Positions 22,358-34,642 of a stretch of DNA of 64,000 nt are shown in pieces. Made by a program: the position numbers and the translations under genes. Source of the DNA: Odontocerum albicorne (taxonomy: Eukaryota > Arthropoda > Insecta > Trichoptera > Odontoceridae); NCBI GenBank assembly GCA_949825065.1, contig OX463854.1:16803226-16867225 (forward strand). The letters run 5' to 3'. The notes under the pieces are model-generated. The model was not told where the DNA came from. It searched no databases and was given only the letters and a program-made list of their open reading frames with translations. How positions within the stretch are numbered: position 1 is the first letter of the stretch; each line of letters starts with the position of its first letter.

Positions 22358-23432
22358 CGAGGGTGGTCCGATAAGTACTTAGCCTACAAAAGAATAACAA
22401 AAATTTTGGAAAAGTGGCGATTTATTTCTCAACATAATCTCCTTTGAGTTCGATACACTTGACCCAGCGATGCTCCAACTTCTTTAACCCGTCTGAAAAA
22501 TACGTTTTCTGGAGGTCTGCAAAGTAGGCCTCCGTGGCGGCGATAACCTCCTCATTCGACTCAACTTTCTGCCCGGCGAGTGACTTTTTCAAATTTGGAA
22601 ACAAAAAGAAGTCGCACGGGCCCAAATCCGGAGAATACGGTGATGGGGCAGCAGTTCGTAGCCTACCAATTTGGCCGTGGCGACGGCGGAGGTGTGAGCC
22701 GGTGCGTTGTCATGATGGAAGAGCACTTTTTCTTCGCCAAATGGGGCCGTTTTTTCTGCAATTCGGCGTCGAATCGGCCCAATAAGTCGGCATAGTAGAG
22801 CCCTGTGACCGTTTTGCCCTTCTCCAGGAAGTCGATGTAGATCACACCTTTTGAATCCCAGAAAATCGACTGTTCCTTGGTCTCGGGTGTGTACCAGTGT
22901 ATCCATGTTTCGTCGACGGTCACGAAACGACGCAGAAACTCCTTCGGATCGCGCTTAAACATCGTCAAACACTGCTCTGAAGTGGTCTCACGGTTGCGCT
23001 TCTTGTCCGGAGTGAGCAAACGCGGCACTCATCGCGCCGACAGCTTTCTCATGCCCAATACTTCATGCAGGATATGACCCACGCGGTCTTTTGAGATGCC
23101 TACTGTCTCAGCTATCTCGCGCACCTTCAATCGGCGGTCTGCCAATACGAGATCGTGGATTTTTGTCTTTCGATTTCTGCTCTTTGATTTCGCTGCGCGA
23201 TTTCCCTTTCAAAAACAAGAATCGAATCACCGACCGATATTGCTCTTTTTCCATTTTTCTCAAATCTGCGGACACGCTCGCTTCCACACGCGGTCAAAAC
23301 AAAACTACGAGTCCGATTCGGCTGAAATTTTGACAGTAGCTGTCAACGAGAATGTACTACGCGACAAAAAATTGATCTTGCGATAGTGGTGCCATCGGGC
23401 GGTGAGGCTAAGTACTTATCGGACCGCCCTCG
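22358..23432 (-). mobile_element. Decayed mariner, 1,075 bp
   Basis: Inverted repeats CGAGGG(T/C)GGTCCGATAAGT and then ACTTAGCCT are near-perfect, with TA at 22356-22357 and 23433-23434. The transposase is on the minus strand and has deletions (next entry). The first 11 bases of its ends resemble those of the intact mariner at 16080-17372. Confidence 0.92.
22422..23251 (-). pseudogene. mariner transposase with several deletions
   Basis: Reading down the minus strand: MEKEQYRSVIRFLFLKGKSR (about 23250), a deletion of much of HTH1, IHDLVLADRRLKVREIAETV (HTH2), a stop near 23030, then PRLLTPDKKRN, FVTVDETWIHWYTPETKEQS (first Asp). A second deletion follows (the SAPKKAK-to-KVMA stretch is missing), then FWDSKGVIYIDFLEKGKTVT, RPHLAKKK, a frameshift, SIMTTHRLT for the HHDNAPAHT motif read out of frame, and then PCDFFLFPNLKKSL to ELKGDYVEK in another frame. 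It is clearly inactive. Confidence 0.9.
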
Positions 23433-24558
23433 TATATGTATTCCGCATTCAGAACTAACAAGTTAAAAAAATAAAACTAAAACTCATTTGACACGACATA
23501 GAGCTGAATAATTGCCTGAATTATAAATTATTTGAATTAAACCTCACATTCCGGCAACATTTTAAATACAAAATTAAACGAAATGAATACACATAATATC
23601 AAAGCAATCTCAACTTCGAGAAAACGAATAGAGATCGCGAGAGTGGAACGTAGTAATATCGGTTCTCACCCACGGCACCACCATTTAACCATAAGCATAA
23701 ATATCTCAACTGGTATCCAGAAGCCAAAACGGGGGAAACAACAGATACTGCCTCATCGCTAGCTCTTTCAAGGCTTCGCATGTGTATAAAGGAAACACTA
23801 TCCATATTATATATGGAGTATAATACCACATCCCATCTCTTTAACTGTGCAGTATGCTTAGCATCGTGCACATATTCGTACAATGATATGCTGGAGACTG
23901 ACAAGGTCGTAATTAACGTGGCTAAATTCTGGTTGAAATTGTTTAATGTAGTGTTAATGCATACGACACGAAACAAACAAATAAATATATGCTGTTCCCC
24001 GAGCTTATAAATCTAAAGAGAAATGAAAACGAAAAAATAAAATAAATAGTTTAATCGATACTATCGTTGGGATTCATTAGGCTTCGGTTTATGGGTATTA
24101 AAACGCATGAGAGGGCAAATACTCGTACACCCACCCCACAGTGGCTAACTGAAGGGAGAATTGTATGAATGAAAGATATGCGCGCTATTCTCGAGCGGAT
24201 ATTTTTATATGCCCCAGCTTATGTAGTGAGAGGGATACGTGCCAAGAATTGCCCACTTCAAATTCAACTCGCGACAACCTGCGATTGGACGAGATCTCGA
24301 GGTAATTGATAATACAATCTGACGCCGGTAAAAATATTGCTCCATTCTTTTGTAGCCTCAAGAAGTTCTCGATATGAAATTCAGCCAATGCCACTTACAA
24401 GGGGTGTATTATACTCGTAATTAACCTAAATAGTTTGATTAGGAAATCGTACTATACAAATTAATTTACTTTTATTATTTAAGAATTAAGAGTAAGAATT
24501 ATTTAAATAAATTGATTAACGATGTTTTATAAATCATAATACTACACTTTTTGGTTTT

Positions 24559-24620
24559 TATAAAGATGAGTTTAGCGTAAAGGATGAAGTATAAAGATGA
24601 GTTTAGCGTAAACTTACTCG
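24559..24620. repeat. Two-copy direct repeat, 31 bp period
   Basis: TATAAAGATGAGTTTAGCGT and then AAA occurs at 24559 and again at 24590. Confidence 0.8.
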
Positions 24621-25080
24621 AACGTAATAAAATTGAGTCGAATTGCTAGAAAAACCGAACTTGATATGTATGTGTACTAGAATAAACAGAGGCGCTACTT
24701 GGGTACTTATCGCTTAGGAACTATTTGTACATAAACATGAATAAATGGACAGCTTCCTACTAATACTGATGAGAACCTACTTGAAGACCAATATAATGTA
24801 CATATGAGACGAAGGGTGAACAATCGAACACGTAAATGAATGTGGAAATGGCATCTTTATTGATTTCCAACGGACTTAAAGTTTACCCCACTGAACAGCA
24901 ATGATTTGGTGAAAAGGTTAATGAACCTAAACTGAATTTGATTTTATCATACGAAACAATAATTGTTTCTTAGCAATGAGGATGTTTGCGGAACAAGGTA
25001 CAAAATTATATATTCGAAAAAAAAATAAGATAGTTTCTGAATATTTCGAATAAGATAAATAATATCGAATTTATTGCTGT

Positions 25081-25180
25081 CATTTTCACGAACATGTCAC
25101 TAGCGACAAACACGTACTTCTAAGACCATTTTCACGAATATGTCACTAGCGACAAACACGTACTTGTAAGACCATTTTCC
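25081..25180. repeat. Two-copy direct repeat, 46 bp period
   Basis: CATTTTCACGAA.ATGTCACT, AGCGACAAACACGTACTT and TAAGAC repeat at 25081 and 25127 with two or three differences. A third copy begins and stops at 25173. Confidence 0.88.
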
Positions 25181-26930
25181 TTCACGAGTCGGGGATATAG
25201 TATATTATATATTCAACACTTGACTAAAAACGAGTCTAGAGATAGCTTCGTGTATCACAGTCAATCAAGATAAATGGTCGGATCTTACTCGTATTCATAC
25301 CGCGCGTCTAGACTGGCGTGAGACGCTGAATGGTGAAGGGAAATGTGGAAATTTCCTATAAATAACATTATTCAAGTTCGTGAGGAAATTTCCACATGCA
25401 ACTAGCTAAACGACATGTTGTGTTGTGCCTGGTTTAGATTATATTTGTCGTCAGCCGCAATGTCGAGCAAGCTTTTAACATAGCTAGATGAAAGTGAAAA
25501 GACTTCATTTCAAATATTGGCTAACGACTAATTCGTGTATAACAAATAAATAATACAAAAAAATCCCCGAGAGTTTCATATCATTGGTACGTATTATGTG
25601 TTGAATACATACTTTGTCAATAGAAAAACGTCAAAGGGAACTTATATTAACAAGTACTTATGTTCTAAAAAAACTTATTTTTGTAGAAATGAGTATTTGA
25701 AATGAAATTTTTTGCTCATTACCGGCATCGCTCACTGGGCATTCTAGAAATTCTCGATTTCATTACCATTCTGTGGATGCTCATTGAGCGAAACCGGTAA
25801 ACGGGTAAAACATTAGTGGAATCACATTTAACAATTGTATGATTGGTTTTTGGATAAATAAATGATTAACGACCTGAACAAATTGACATCGTAATGCATG
25901 CGCTTTATTTACATCGAGCAATTGAACTATCTTGTTTACAAAATATGGCCTGAGATTAGATATGTCATTTGTTTACAATGATTTGAAATATTACGCAATG
26001 GGATTTTAGCGTTATCTGAATTTAATTATAATTAATAACTGAAATTATAAATCTTTGAATCGACGAAGTTTTAAGTTGTCAAATCTCGACTTTGCATTAT
26101 GTAGTCAAGTATAAATAAGTCTGACCCGAAGAACTAAATGGGCGACGACCCTTCTTGGGAATGCGGGAAAAACATACTACCGCGTGCATTGTGACACAGT
26201 TCTGAAATAGACCACAACATTATTTTCACTAGAAAAACATTGAGAAAAAAATAAAACTGCAAGTTTTCGAACGCTTTTTGTGTGGCATGTGCATAAGATA
26301 AGTATTGCTGAATGAGGCTTAAATATCAACATCGACTGTGTAACTAATAAAATGAATAATAAAATACCATTTTATTATTCCAAATTAATCCATTTGCTAC
26401 GCCTTCTACGCTATTTTATTGGCATATATTCGTATTTGAGATGCGATGTAATCATGTTTGGAAAAAACATTGTGTTAAGTTCCTCTTTATTGTATATCGA
26501 AACGAAAAATTGCCGTGCAAATTACCAAATTAATAACACGTCGTGTCTAATTACAATAAATGCATTAAAAATCGAAGTTTCAGAAATATGCAACATCACT
26601 ATACAAGCTTTAATATGGAAGCTCTTTTTTTAATGAGATTACATGTTTTTTAATTATAAGTAATATAAAATATTTTGAGTTTTGTTGTAATAAATCAAGA
26701 TAATTGGCATCACTATAGTAAATAAGGCAGAGAAGTAATAAATAAACAAAATTGACGTACTCATGATTATACGGAAAATACTAACATATAAGATATGAAA
26801 ATTATACAAATAACTGAAATAAATCTGACACTCCTAATGTAATGAGTTATTAAAAACTTCAGTCACCAGTAGACAAAAAAGAGTTAAATGAAGAAGACTG
26901 TTGAAAATAAATGAATTTAATTATTAAAAC

Positions 26931-27560
26931 CTGTGAATGGAAGGCGTGGTAGACGAAAACAAATCGTGATTCGGACTTTTGTGATTAAATGCGTGGCGAC
27001 AACATTGTCTTCAGACCGTACATTCGGTTTTACAACCACTGGAGTAGGAAAGTAGCTAGCGGTTCATTATCGCACGTGTTGGCAATACTGCCCGCACGGG
27101 AAAACACTTGCACGAGGGTTAACTCTAGCAGACGCGAAAGAATTTATAACAGACAGGGATGCTTTATTTCGGGTATCGTCGGGAATCGAGCCCGAAATTC
27201 CCGTGTGGAAGTCGACTGTTTTGCCACACCGTTTGGTGTAATCGCCGACTTCCAGTACAAATGTGAAAGGAAGGAGTGGTAGTGATTTTGTAATGTACTT
27301 GTATTATATTTAAATATCTACATACTTTGTTGACATCAATAAATCTACATTTATTATTTATTTAAGAAGATCATGGAAAGAATGGTTGGATCAAGTATAT
27401 ATTTTGAAAGGAAATATAAAAAGTCAGAAAAATCGTACGAGTTGTATGAGAAAGAGTATGGAGGTAAAAGAGGCGAAAGTTGTGTGTCACGATAAGTCTG
27501 ACGATCTATCATATCTGCCTATCCCGACAGAAATGGCGTGACGGTTTGTAGGTATGTGTA
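26931..27560 (+). repeat. LINE 3' end interrupted by a SINE
   Basis: LINE-type sequence GTGAATGGAAGGCGTGGTAG precedes 26958, and the continuation (AAGATCATGGAAAGAATGGT, TGGATCAAGTATATATTTTG, then GTGTCACGATAAGTCTGACG and the GACAGAAATGGCGTGACGGT end) lies at 27361-27560. The order matches the 30.7 kb copy once the interruption is removed. Confidence 0.7.
26958..27284 (-). repeat. SINE copy, family 2
   Basis: On the minus strand: tRNA-like head with ACCAAACGGTGTGGCAAAAC, B box GGGCTCGATTCCCGACG, then a body ending near GAAGACAATGTTGTCGCC. The copy at 63005-63300 has the same order. The flanks GTGAATGGAAGGCGTGGTAG and GTGAAAGGAAGGAGTGGTAG look like a diverged target-site duplication. Confidence 0.7.
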
Positions 27561-28021
27561 ATACAATTTATGAATTATTCAAAAGCTATTCTGTAATCAG
27601 CATTATTGTTTACTACATTCGATTTGCCAATGAACCATGTTTTGTTTTCATTATTTTATATGCGTGTAGCGTACATTATCTGAACATTCGATGTTTTTGC
27701 TAATTTTTATTGTTAATAATATTCAACATTGACAATTAATAAATAAATCAGCAATACAGCTGTAAGCAAAAAAGCGCATATCTCCCTAGTCTAATTTGTT
27801 CTGAAAGATTTAATTTTATTTTATTTTATCAAATATTTCCGATCTCCCTAAGTGTATCTGAGAAGATTTATGACTGTCCATTCTGAGAAAACCAGCGACC
27901 ATCGTGTCGCATTATCATACCAATTATATTTATTTAACAATTACTAAAAATACAAGTCAGCGTGCAAGCGAAACAATCCTATATTTAATATTTTTGCATG
28001 GCGAATTTCTTGAAATTTGAC

Positions 28022-28095
28022 ATACTGTTTGCGGCCCGGCGGAAAGTCTCTGCGGCCCGGCACCGGGCCGCGGACCACCAGCTGGGGAACACTGC
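28022..28095. repeat. Orphan hAT end
   Basis: GCGGCCCGG repeats followed by CACCGGGCCGCGGACCACC and CTGGGGAACACTG have the subterminal and terminal pattern of the 20891-21365 element's right end. No matching left end was found upstream. It abuts the Helitron remnant at 28100. Confidence 0.65.
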
Positions 28096-28099
28096 TCTA

Positions 28100-30062
28100 A
28101 GCCATATCCTCGAGCATTAGTATCCAACACAGTTACAGGAAACGATGGATATACTTTATACAGAAGAAGATCAACAGAAGATGGCGGTAAATTAGCAACC
28201 ATACAAATGCGAAACGGTGACATCGAAGTAGACAACCATTGGGTTGTTCCATATTCGCCTTTGCTATCAAAAACATACAAAGCGCACATAAACGTGGAAT
28301 ACTGTAACTCCGTAAAATCGATCAAATACAATTGTAAGTACGTGAATAAAGGCAGCGACATGGCAGTTTTTGGCGTACAACCAGAAAGAAGTGATAGGCA
28401 TGCGGTCATAGATATCGATGAAATCGCACAGTATCAGGCTGGAAGACACATAAGCAGCAATGAAGCTGTATGGCGAATTCTTTCATTTCCCATATATGAG
28501 CGAAGTTCAGCTGTTGTTCACTTAGCAGTCCATCTAGAAAATGGACAACGCGTTCATTTCACAGCTGCAAATGTGCAACAAATAGCCCTGAATCCACCGG
28601 CCACAACGTTAACTGCTTTCTTCACGTTATGTCAAAATGACGCGTTTACGAAAACACTACTGTATTCGGAAGTGCCTACGTATTACACGTGGAATGCGAG
28701 TAGAAAATCATTTGAACGACGCAAACGGGGAGAGCGAATCGACGGACAACCTGGCATATTCAAAGAAACTACGATAGGCAGACTGTACACCGTGCATCCC
28801 AATCAAGATGAATGCTTCTTTCTCCGCATGCTGTTGGTAAATGTGCCCGGTCCAACGTCTTTCCAGCAATTGAGAATTGTCAACGGCGTTACACATGCCA
28901 CTTTCCGAAGTGCATGTCAAGCTCTGAGTTTATTGGAGAACGACCGACACTGGGATGTATGCATTAATGACGCGTGCAACACGTCACATCCAAATCAAAT
29001 TCGTGCATTGTTTGCAATCATATTGACCACCTGCTCTCCTTCATGTCCAACAGAGTTATGGGATAAATCTAAATCGCACATAGCTCAAGATATATTACGT
29101 CGAATACGCGAGGAAAATTCAAATATGAACATGGATTTCTCAGCAGAAATCTACAACGAAGCGTTGGTAATTGAAGATTTGTGCTTAGAAATCGCGAACA
29201 AAGTTCTCAATCAATTGGGAATGCCATCACCAAATCGATCTGCTGCTGCTTTGTTCGATGTAGAATTGCGTCGTGAACAAAATTATAACATAGGTGATCT
29301 TTTGTCGTATGTGCAATCAAATATTCCTAAGCTAACGCTTGAGCAAAAAGGCATTTACGATCAGATAATGCAAAATTGAATATTTATTATTAAATATTTA
29401 ATATTCGAAATCAAAATCAAAATAAATCGAAATCTATATTGCGTGTGTTGCCGTTACGTGACGTCAAAAGAAGAATTGGTTGAAAAAGTATTTCCCTATT
29501 TTCAAATCAATTATAATAATCACGATTGGCTGAGTGAACGAGCTATTCTTGCCGCCAAGAACAAAGAGGTCTACGAACTTAACAATATTATTCAGTTCCT
29601 TTTTTAATGATTTGCAATTTTATATGTTTTTGTTATAACTGTCTTTCTTCTTTTTCAGTGCAATCGATCTTTCATTTGAATTCAAATCATATCGTGAATT
29701 GACCTATTGGAGTGACGCGATCATTTGCGAGCACGGCGATAAACGCGACAGACTAAGAGTGACTGAAAGACATAAAAAATATTGTTTTTAAAGTTGAAGT
29801 GTCTATATCGGTACCAGTTCGAACAGCATTTAGTCTTGTTTGCGCTCCCCTGAAGATGAGGTGAAAGCCTTGAAACCGGTAGGGTTATACCGTCACAAAA
29901 AAGTGGAATAAACAGTGTTTGTTAAAAATAAATTACAATAAAAAATATTGCATACCCAGAAGCATTGTGAAATTAAACGTATTAGAAACGTGTGCTTTCT
30001 CTTTTCTTTCTTTTCCATTTATTCAGACTGAGCCACAGCAAAGCGTGGCCGGGTACAGCTAG
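28100..30062 (+). mobile_element. Helitron remnant with intact 3' terminus
   Basis: It contains a long piece of the Helitron replication protein (28105-29379), then a gap, then a small piece of the PIF1-like helicase C-terminus (EELVEKVFPYFQINYNNHDW, LSERAILAAKN at about 29470-29570). The 3' terminus GAGCCACAGCAAAGCGTGGC, CGGGTACAGCTAG ends in CTAG at 30059-30062, preceded by a GCCAC/GTGGC hairpin and followed by T, as expected for Helitrons. The 5' end is lost at an orphan hAT end. Confidence 0.85.
28105..29379 (+). pseudogene. Helitron replication protein fragment (Rep side, helicase lost)
   Basis: An open stretch continues for about 424 codons. It starts within the protein (PRALVSNTVTGNDGYTLYRR, upstream of the first ATG at 28207) and runs through DNHWVVPYSPLLSKTYKAHI, KYNCKYVNKGSD, YERSSAVVHLAVHLENGQRV, RLYTVHPNQDECFFLRMLL and TLEQKGIYDQIMQN to a stop at 29377-29379. 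In complete Helitrons this is the region between the HUH nuclease and the PIF1-type helicase. The stop falls just where the helicase Walker A segment should follow, and the HUH motif upstream is missing. Without both catalytic ends it cannot act as a transposase. The long open frame is probably residual and not selected. Confidence 0.87.
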
Positions 30063-30064
30063 TA

Positions 30065-30699
30065 AATAATAAAATTACAATTGGTAGAAATTCCCATTAC
30101 ACGTTGAAGTATTAAAATGCAGAAATCGTTTTAACACTTGACATCTAACCAATAGCGTAAATATTGTGAAATACGCGACACCGCGGCGTTTAAAGTGTCG
30201 TTTTTAGTAAACGATAAATATATTTCATGAGTTCTATAAATGAGAAACACGTTCCGACAAATTTCCATCAACATATAATATGAAACAATCTCGGGAGCGA
30301 GAAACGACTAGTCGGCAGCTGCACTGGAGCCAGATTTACGGAGGAAATTCAGACGTAACATGCCCGGGCTGCATTTGAAAGGAAACGTTAAAAATATACA
30401 AAACTAGTATGGATTGCACAAGCGATAGATAGAATCATATTACTCGCACATGTTGCAGGGGACACATCGGATAAAAGCGAAGGAGAAATATTTTCTTGAA
30501 AACGATTAAGAGTTCTTTGGTTTACTTACTTTTCATAAATATCGTCGTCTTCGATATATCAATACATATATACCATCACGCCATATCACTTTTTGGGCAG
30601 GCAGATATGACATATCTCCACACCTTCCTATACACACAGTATATGCATCATCCACACTCACACATCCCGTCATATATATTTTGATTTTCATGCTTTTTA
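30065..30699. other. Intron segment with a GC-richer patch
   Basis: Mostly AT-rich. A GC-richer patch at about 30290-30390 (CGGCAGCTGCACTGGAGCC) has no coding frame or repeat partner in the window. It could be a conserved regulatory piece of the intron; this is a guess. Confidence 0.3.
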
Positions 30700-30935
30700 C
30701 TTATCCCTCATGTGAGTGGAGGGCGTGTGAGAGGAAGACCAAGGAAAGTATGGTTGGATCAAGTGAATATTATGAAAAAAGGAAACATAGTAAAAACATC
30801 GTAGAAGTTGTGTGGGGAATTGTATGGATGTAGAAGAGGCTAAGAATTTGTGTCGAGGGGGGAAAGTCTGGCGCTCTGTTCTCTATCTATTCCGACAGGG
30901 AAATGGCGTGATGGTATGTATGTACTTTTCCTTTG
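30700..30935 (+). repeat. LINE 3' end fragment
   Basis: GGGCGTGTGAGAGGAAGACC (GRPRK coding), AAAGTATGGTTGGATCAAGT, ATGGATGTAGAAGAGGCTAA and AAATGGCGTGATGGTATGTA match the ends at about 15.1 and 46.5 kb. A further scrap of the 3' end lies at about 31215-31285 (TATGATGTCTCTGCCTATCC). Confidence 0.75.
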
Positions 30936-31285
30936 GTCAACGTTTCTCCATTCGACTAGATCCTTCCGCTATTTCCTTGGCCAACCCTTTTTCGCATGCC
31001 ATTTATTCCAAACATACACACAAGTATTTGTTTTCTTATTCTATCGTATGTCCAAGTCATCTAAAGATTATTTTCTTTTCGTATTGTCGTCGTCTTATTT
31101 AAACAAATGTTGAAAGTATACATGTATGAAAATTGTAAAATAAAGAATAAAAAAAACCTTCTTGATTTGAAAACAAATATGCGTAACGAGAACAATATAA
31201 GTGGCACAATCGAAAAACGTGTAACAGGATAGAATGAGATATGATGTCTCTGCCTATCCCAATACGGTAACGAGTTGAAGGTAAT

Positions 31286-32671
31286 ATTATATATTTAAGT
31301 TTTTCTGTTCAATTCTTTTCACGTTTAACTTATTAAGGTGACAAAATGTGCACCTCCCATTTTTTGACAGATTTGTTAAGTGATCAGAGCAAAAAAAATC
31401 AAAAACACTGAGATGCAGACAGTTAGTTACATTTTAAAACTAAAAATAATTTTGAAAAATAACCTAAGGACAATTCAGACATTTGTCATTGATTAGGCCA
31501 AATAACTTTATGACAGAGATGTATAAATACATACACGTATTTTATTTGTAGACAGAAAAAATACATATTCTGTCCAATTGAAAAACAAACAGTTTTAAAA
31601 AATACATGGGTTTTAAAATTCTCGGAAATTTTGAATGAGACGCCTAATTGAATGTATAAGAATAAAAGAAATGTCACGATTGCCATTCCTACTTACTTCA
31701 CAAAGGGTTTTGAAGTACTTTCTTTCCTGCAGCGTGGAGTCATGCTAATAATGGAGCACATCGTCAAGAAGTATCCACTTCGTACATTCCCTTCAGAAGT
31801 GTTAAGAGTTGCAGCGAAAATCTACATACCGTGCAGTGACAACAAGAACAAAAGAAAAGTTTAGATCTATTTGGTTTTAACAAAGATTGAATTAAATGAA
31901 AGATAGTATATTTTAGCGCATTAAACCTAAACATATTAAATATATTTTCAGCAAATCACGACCACAGTAGATCTCTAAGTTTTGGTCTCAAATTATGTGG
32001 CAAATAACGAGCAAAAATCTTACGAGTGCGTCTCATAAATGGGGTAGTGACTTGATCTACGAGTATGTTATACATTTGAGCTGAGCGCTAGCATAGCGAT
32101 ATGAAAAAAAATATTGAGATGTAAGTACACCGTATCTATTGGCTTTTGATGTAATTGAGTGGTTGATGTCAGCGTCATAACAATGAAGTGTAAACAAATA
32201 CATTCAATTTGTATAATAAGATCGTAATATACTCTTACAAGGAATATTATATCCGAAGGGAAAGTGTTCAACTACATTATACGAGTATACTATATATGAA
32301 TTGTCAACATAACCAGCAAAAAACGTCACTACTTCGATATAAAACAATGGTAAAAAATAATGACTACCAAAGTAAAATAAATCAATGTCATTCATATTCC
32401 AAGTGTACACATAAAGTATATTGTTACTAAATTCCGATTCAATATCTATAAGGCCCCGAACAATTTGTGGCCCGCAATTCGAACGTATAAATGTCTCATT
32501 GAGTGATTTCCATACTCGATGAATCAATTGAAATGAATTCATACTTGCTCGATCAATTTATCCTCATAAGTCGGTTTGTCAACAATCAAATGAATTGACT
32601 GTCGAGCCGTCACTTCCACACCACTTTGCGACGAGCGGTCATGAAATCTCTTTTAATGTCAAACGCCATCA
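31286..32671. other. Intron segment, nothing recognised
   Basis: AT-rich. Short open frames, including a 112-codon minus frame at 32204-32542, carry no motif. Confidence 0.4.
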
Positions 32672-32679
32672 GTATAAAC

Positions 32680-32957
32680 CAGTGGTTCTTAACCGGTGCT
32701 CCGCGAGGATGTTACAAGTGCTCCGTCAAATATGAAACATTTGATCGAAGTTTGGCGAATTGCTGTTGGTAAAGCAGCCGAGGCGCGACGAAATCTCCTA
32801 CATTCCTACGTTTTTTTTGTAATCTGTAATTTTTATTTATAAATAAAAGTAATGTTCGTCCATTTTTTGTTAGTTTTATGACCTTGATTTTGGTGCTCCG
32901 CAAATTTTTCTTATAATCAAAAGTGCTCCGTGACTTCGAAAAGGTTAAGAACCACTG
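32680..32957. mobile_element. hAT-type MITE, 278 bp
   Basis: The terminal inverted repeat is CAGTGGTTCTTAACC with its exact inverse GGTTAAGAACCACTG. The 8-bp flanks GTATAAAC and TTATAAAC match in seven positions. Subterminal GTGCTCCG repeats occur at both ends. No transposase. It is a different hAT family from the 20891 element. Confidence 0.9.
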
Positions 32958-32965
32958 TTATAAAC

Positions 32966-33853
32966 CTTGCAAAAGCATACACATCGAAACCACCTCGTTG
33001 ATTTGGTGCATTTGGAGTTTTTAAATATTAAAAATAATGCGAGTTCAAGTGTTTATTTTTTTTCGAACTATGAACTATGTCAATTTATGAACACCTTTTT
33101 AGTTAAACGCAACTAACAAATTAACTTATTTAATTTTTCTGTCTGAAATGAAAGGCCCAGGTGGATAAAATTGAGAGCAACTTATCACCAAAAAAATAAA
33201 AAATGTAATAAATTGGAATGAACAATGATTTGGAAGTCGATTACATATGGTAAATATACCATATACAGAATACACATCCCTTAATTAATATAAAATTTTA
33301 ATTTCTAATATGTTACGTTATGTGATTTGAGGAGTTGAATTAATTCTTGAATTAATATTATACTTTTGAGTGTAATAGGATTTTATTTTTCAAGACCCAA
33401 ATATACAAGTTCGAATCAATTGTGTGATTTGATTCCAAAATCGATGTTCTACATGTGGCATAGGTTTTTATCTTCAAATGCTGTTCAATTGATTTATTTG
33501 ACTTCGTGACGGTTTTTTTCTTCAAGCTAGTAATGTTAAATTTCGATTCACGTAGTTACAGTATGTAATATAAATCCTCATCATATTGAAAATACTTTGG
33601 ATTTTTGTCTTGGTTGACAATAAATGGAAAAATCTAGTGACTAAGTCATCAAGATTGTCATGTACAATTCGTTTTACACGACAGGATCGATACAAGGCGC
33701 CAGAAGAATTACGAGTATTATGCACAATACTCGATTATAAATTTAACAACCTTTTATTTATCAAAGCATGGAAAAATTTATAAAAAATATTTTCCATTTG
33801 TTGGAGTCAAATTAAGGATGTTTTGCTAGTTATAAGACAAAAAGTATACAGAA
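32966..33853. other. Intron segment, nothing recognised
   Basis: AT-rich. A short palindrome TATGGTAAATATACCATA occurs at about 33246-33263. No gene. Confidence 0.4.
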
Positions 33854-33854
33854 T

Positions 33855-34378
33855 TGATGTACCGCACAGGGTACAAATAGACTGTAGCGTAGGTACGTTG
33901 GTTGCTGCGCCGAGCTCGGAGAATTGAGGTAGCGAATTCCAAAGCGTAGATCCAGAAGAAGGTAGCGGGGTGGAGATTCCTCTCAGGCAGGTCGGTAGCG
34001 GGTCTCAAAGTAAAACACAGCAGAGTCGGTTGTTACTGAGAATATATTTTTTCCCTAAAAAGGGACCCTCCTTATTAATGGTCGGTCGGTCATCACAAGC
34101 GCCCATTCCCCGGGAAATACAACAACTTTCGGGGTTTTGAGCGCTGCTTAAGCCGACCGGCCCGTGACCTACTCACGACACCCCGCCCGCAAGTCCTTTA
34201 TTTCCCTTGCAGTCGCGAACACGATCGGAGTTAAACAAACGTTAATTTTACATCAATTTCCAAACAATTTACATTTTAACAAATACAAGGATTTCAATAT
34301 CTATTTCACATACAGATCTACACATACAAGATATCAATGTCTATACACATACAAGGGTGACCGCACACGTCCGATACA
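33855..34378 (-). mobile_element. LTR of a BEL/Pao-type retroelement (left copy)
   Basis: On the minus strand the LTR would start TGTATCGGACGTGTGCGG at 34378, right after a purine tract (CATCGGGGGGAG, 34390-34379). Its 174-bp segment 34134-34307 recurs at 35170-35343 with few changes. The lower border near 33855 is uncertain because I cannot confirm a target duplication. Confidence 0.55.
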
Positions 34379-34642
34379 CTCCCCCCGATGTTGCTCAGAG
34401 TAGCAACATCCCAAGTCGGCTAGGACGTGCGCGTCATCAAATTGCAGAGGTCAATCCCTTCCCGGCGGGGTTTACAGGTCTCGTCCTCGAGTCCACACGT
34501 CTCTCGGTAGGGCGCCAGCCGCGATGATCGCCTTGTCTTCTCCTTGCAGGTGGTACGCCAAATTCTTTCAAGGTGGTTGCGCAAATCATCCCTCGACTTG
34601 TGTAATGTTGATCTGTGCAGATCCGTAGGCAAGTTGCGCAAA

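Larger units (their letters stand above)
23435..26930. other. Intron segment with short tandem repeats, no gene seen
   Basis: About 3.5 kb of AT-rich DNA without coding signal. Two short tandem duplications are listed separately. A 126-codon minus frame at 23599-23976 has no recognisable domain. Confidence 0.4.

Noticed and set aside
32204..32542. 112-codon minus frame as a gene
   Set aside because: AT-rich chance frame inside an intron with no motif.
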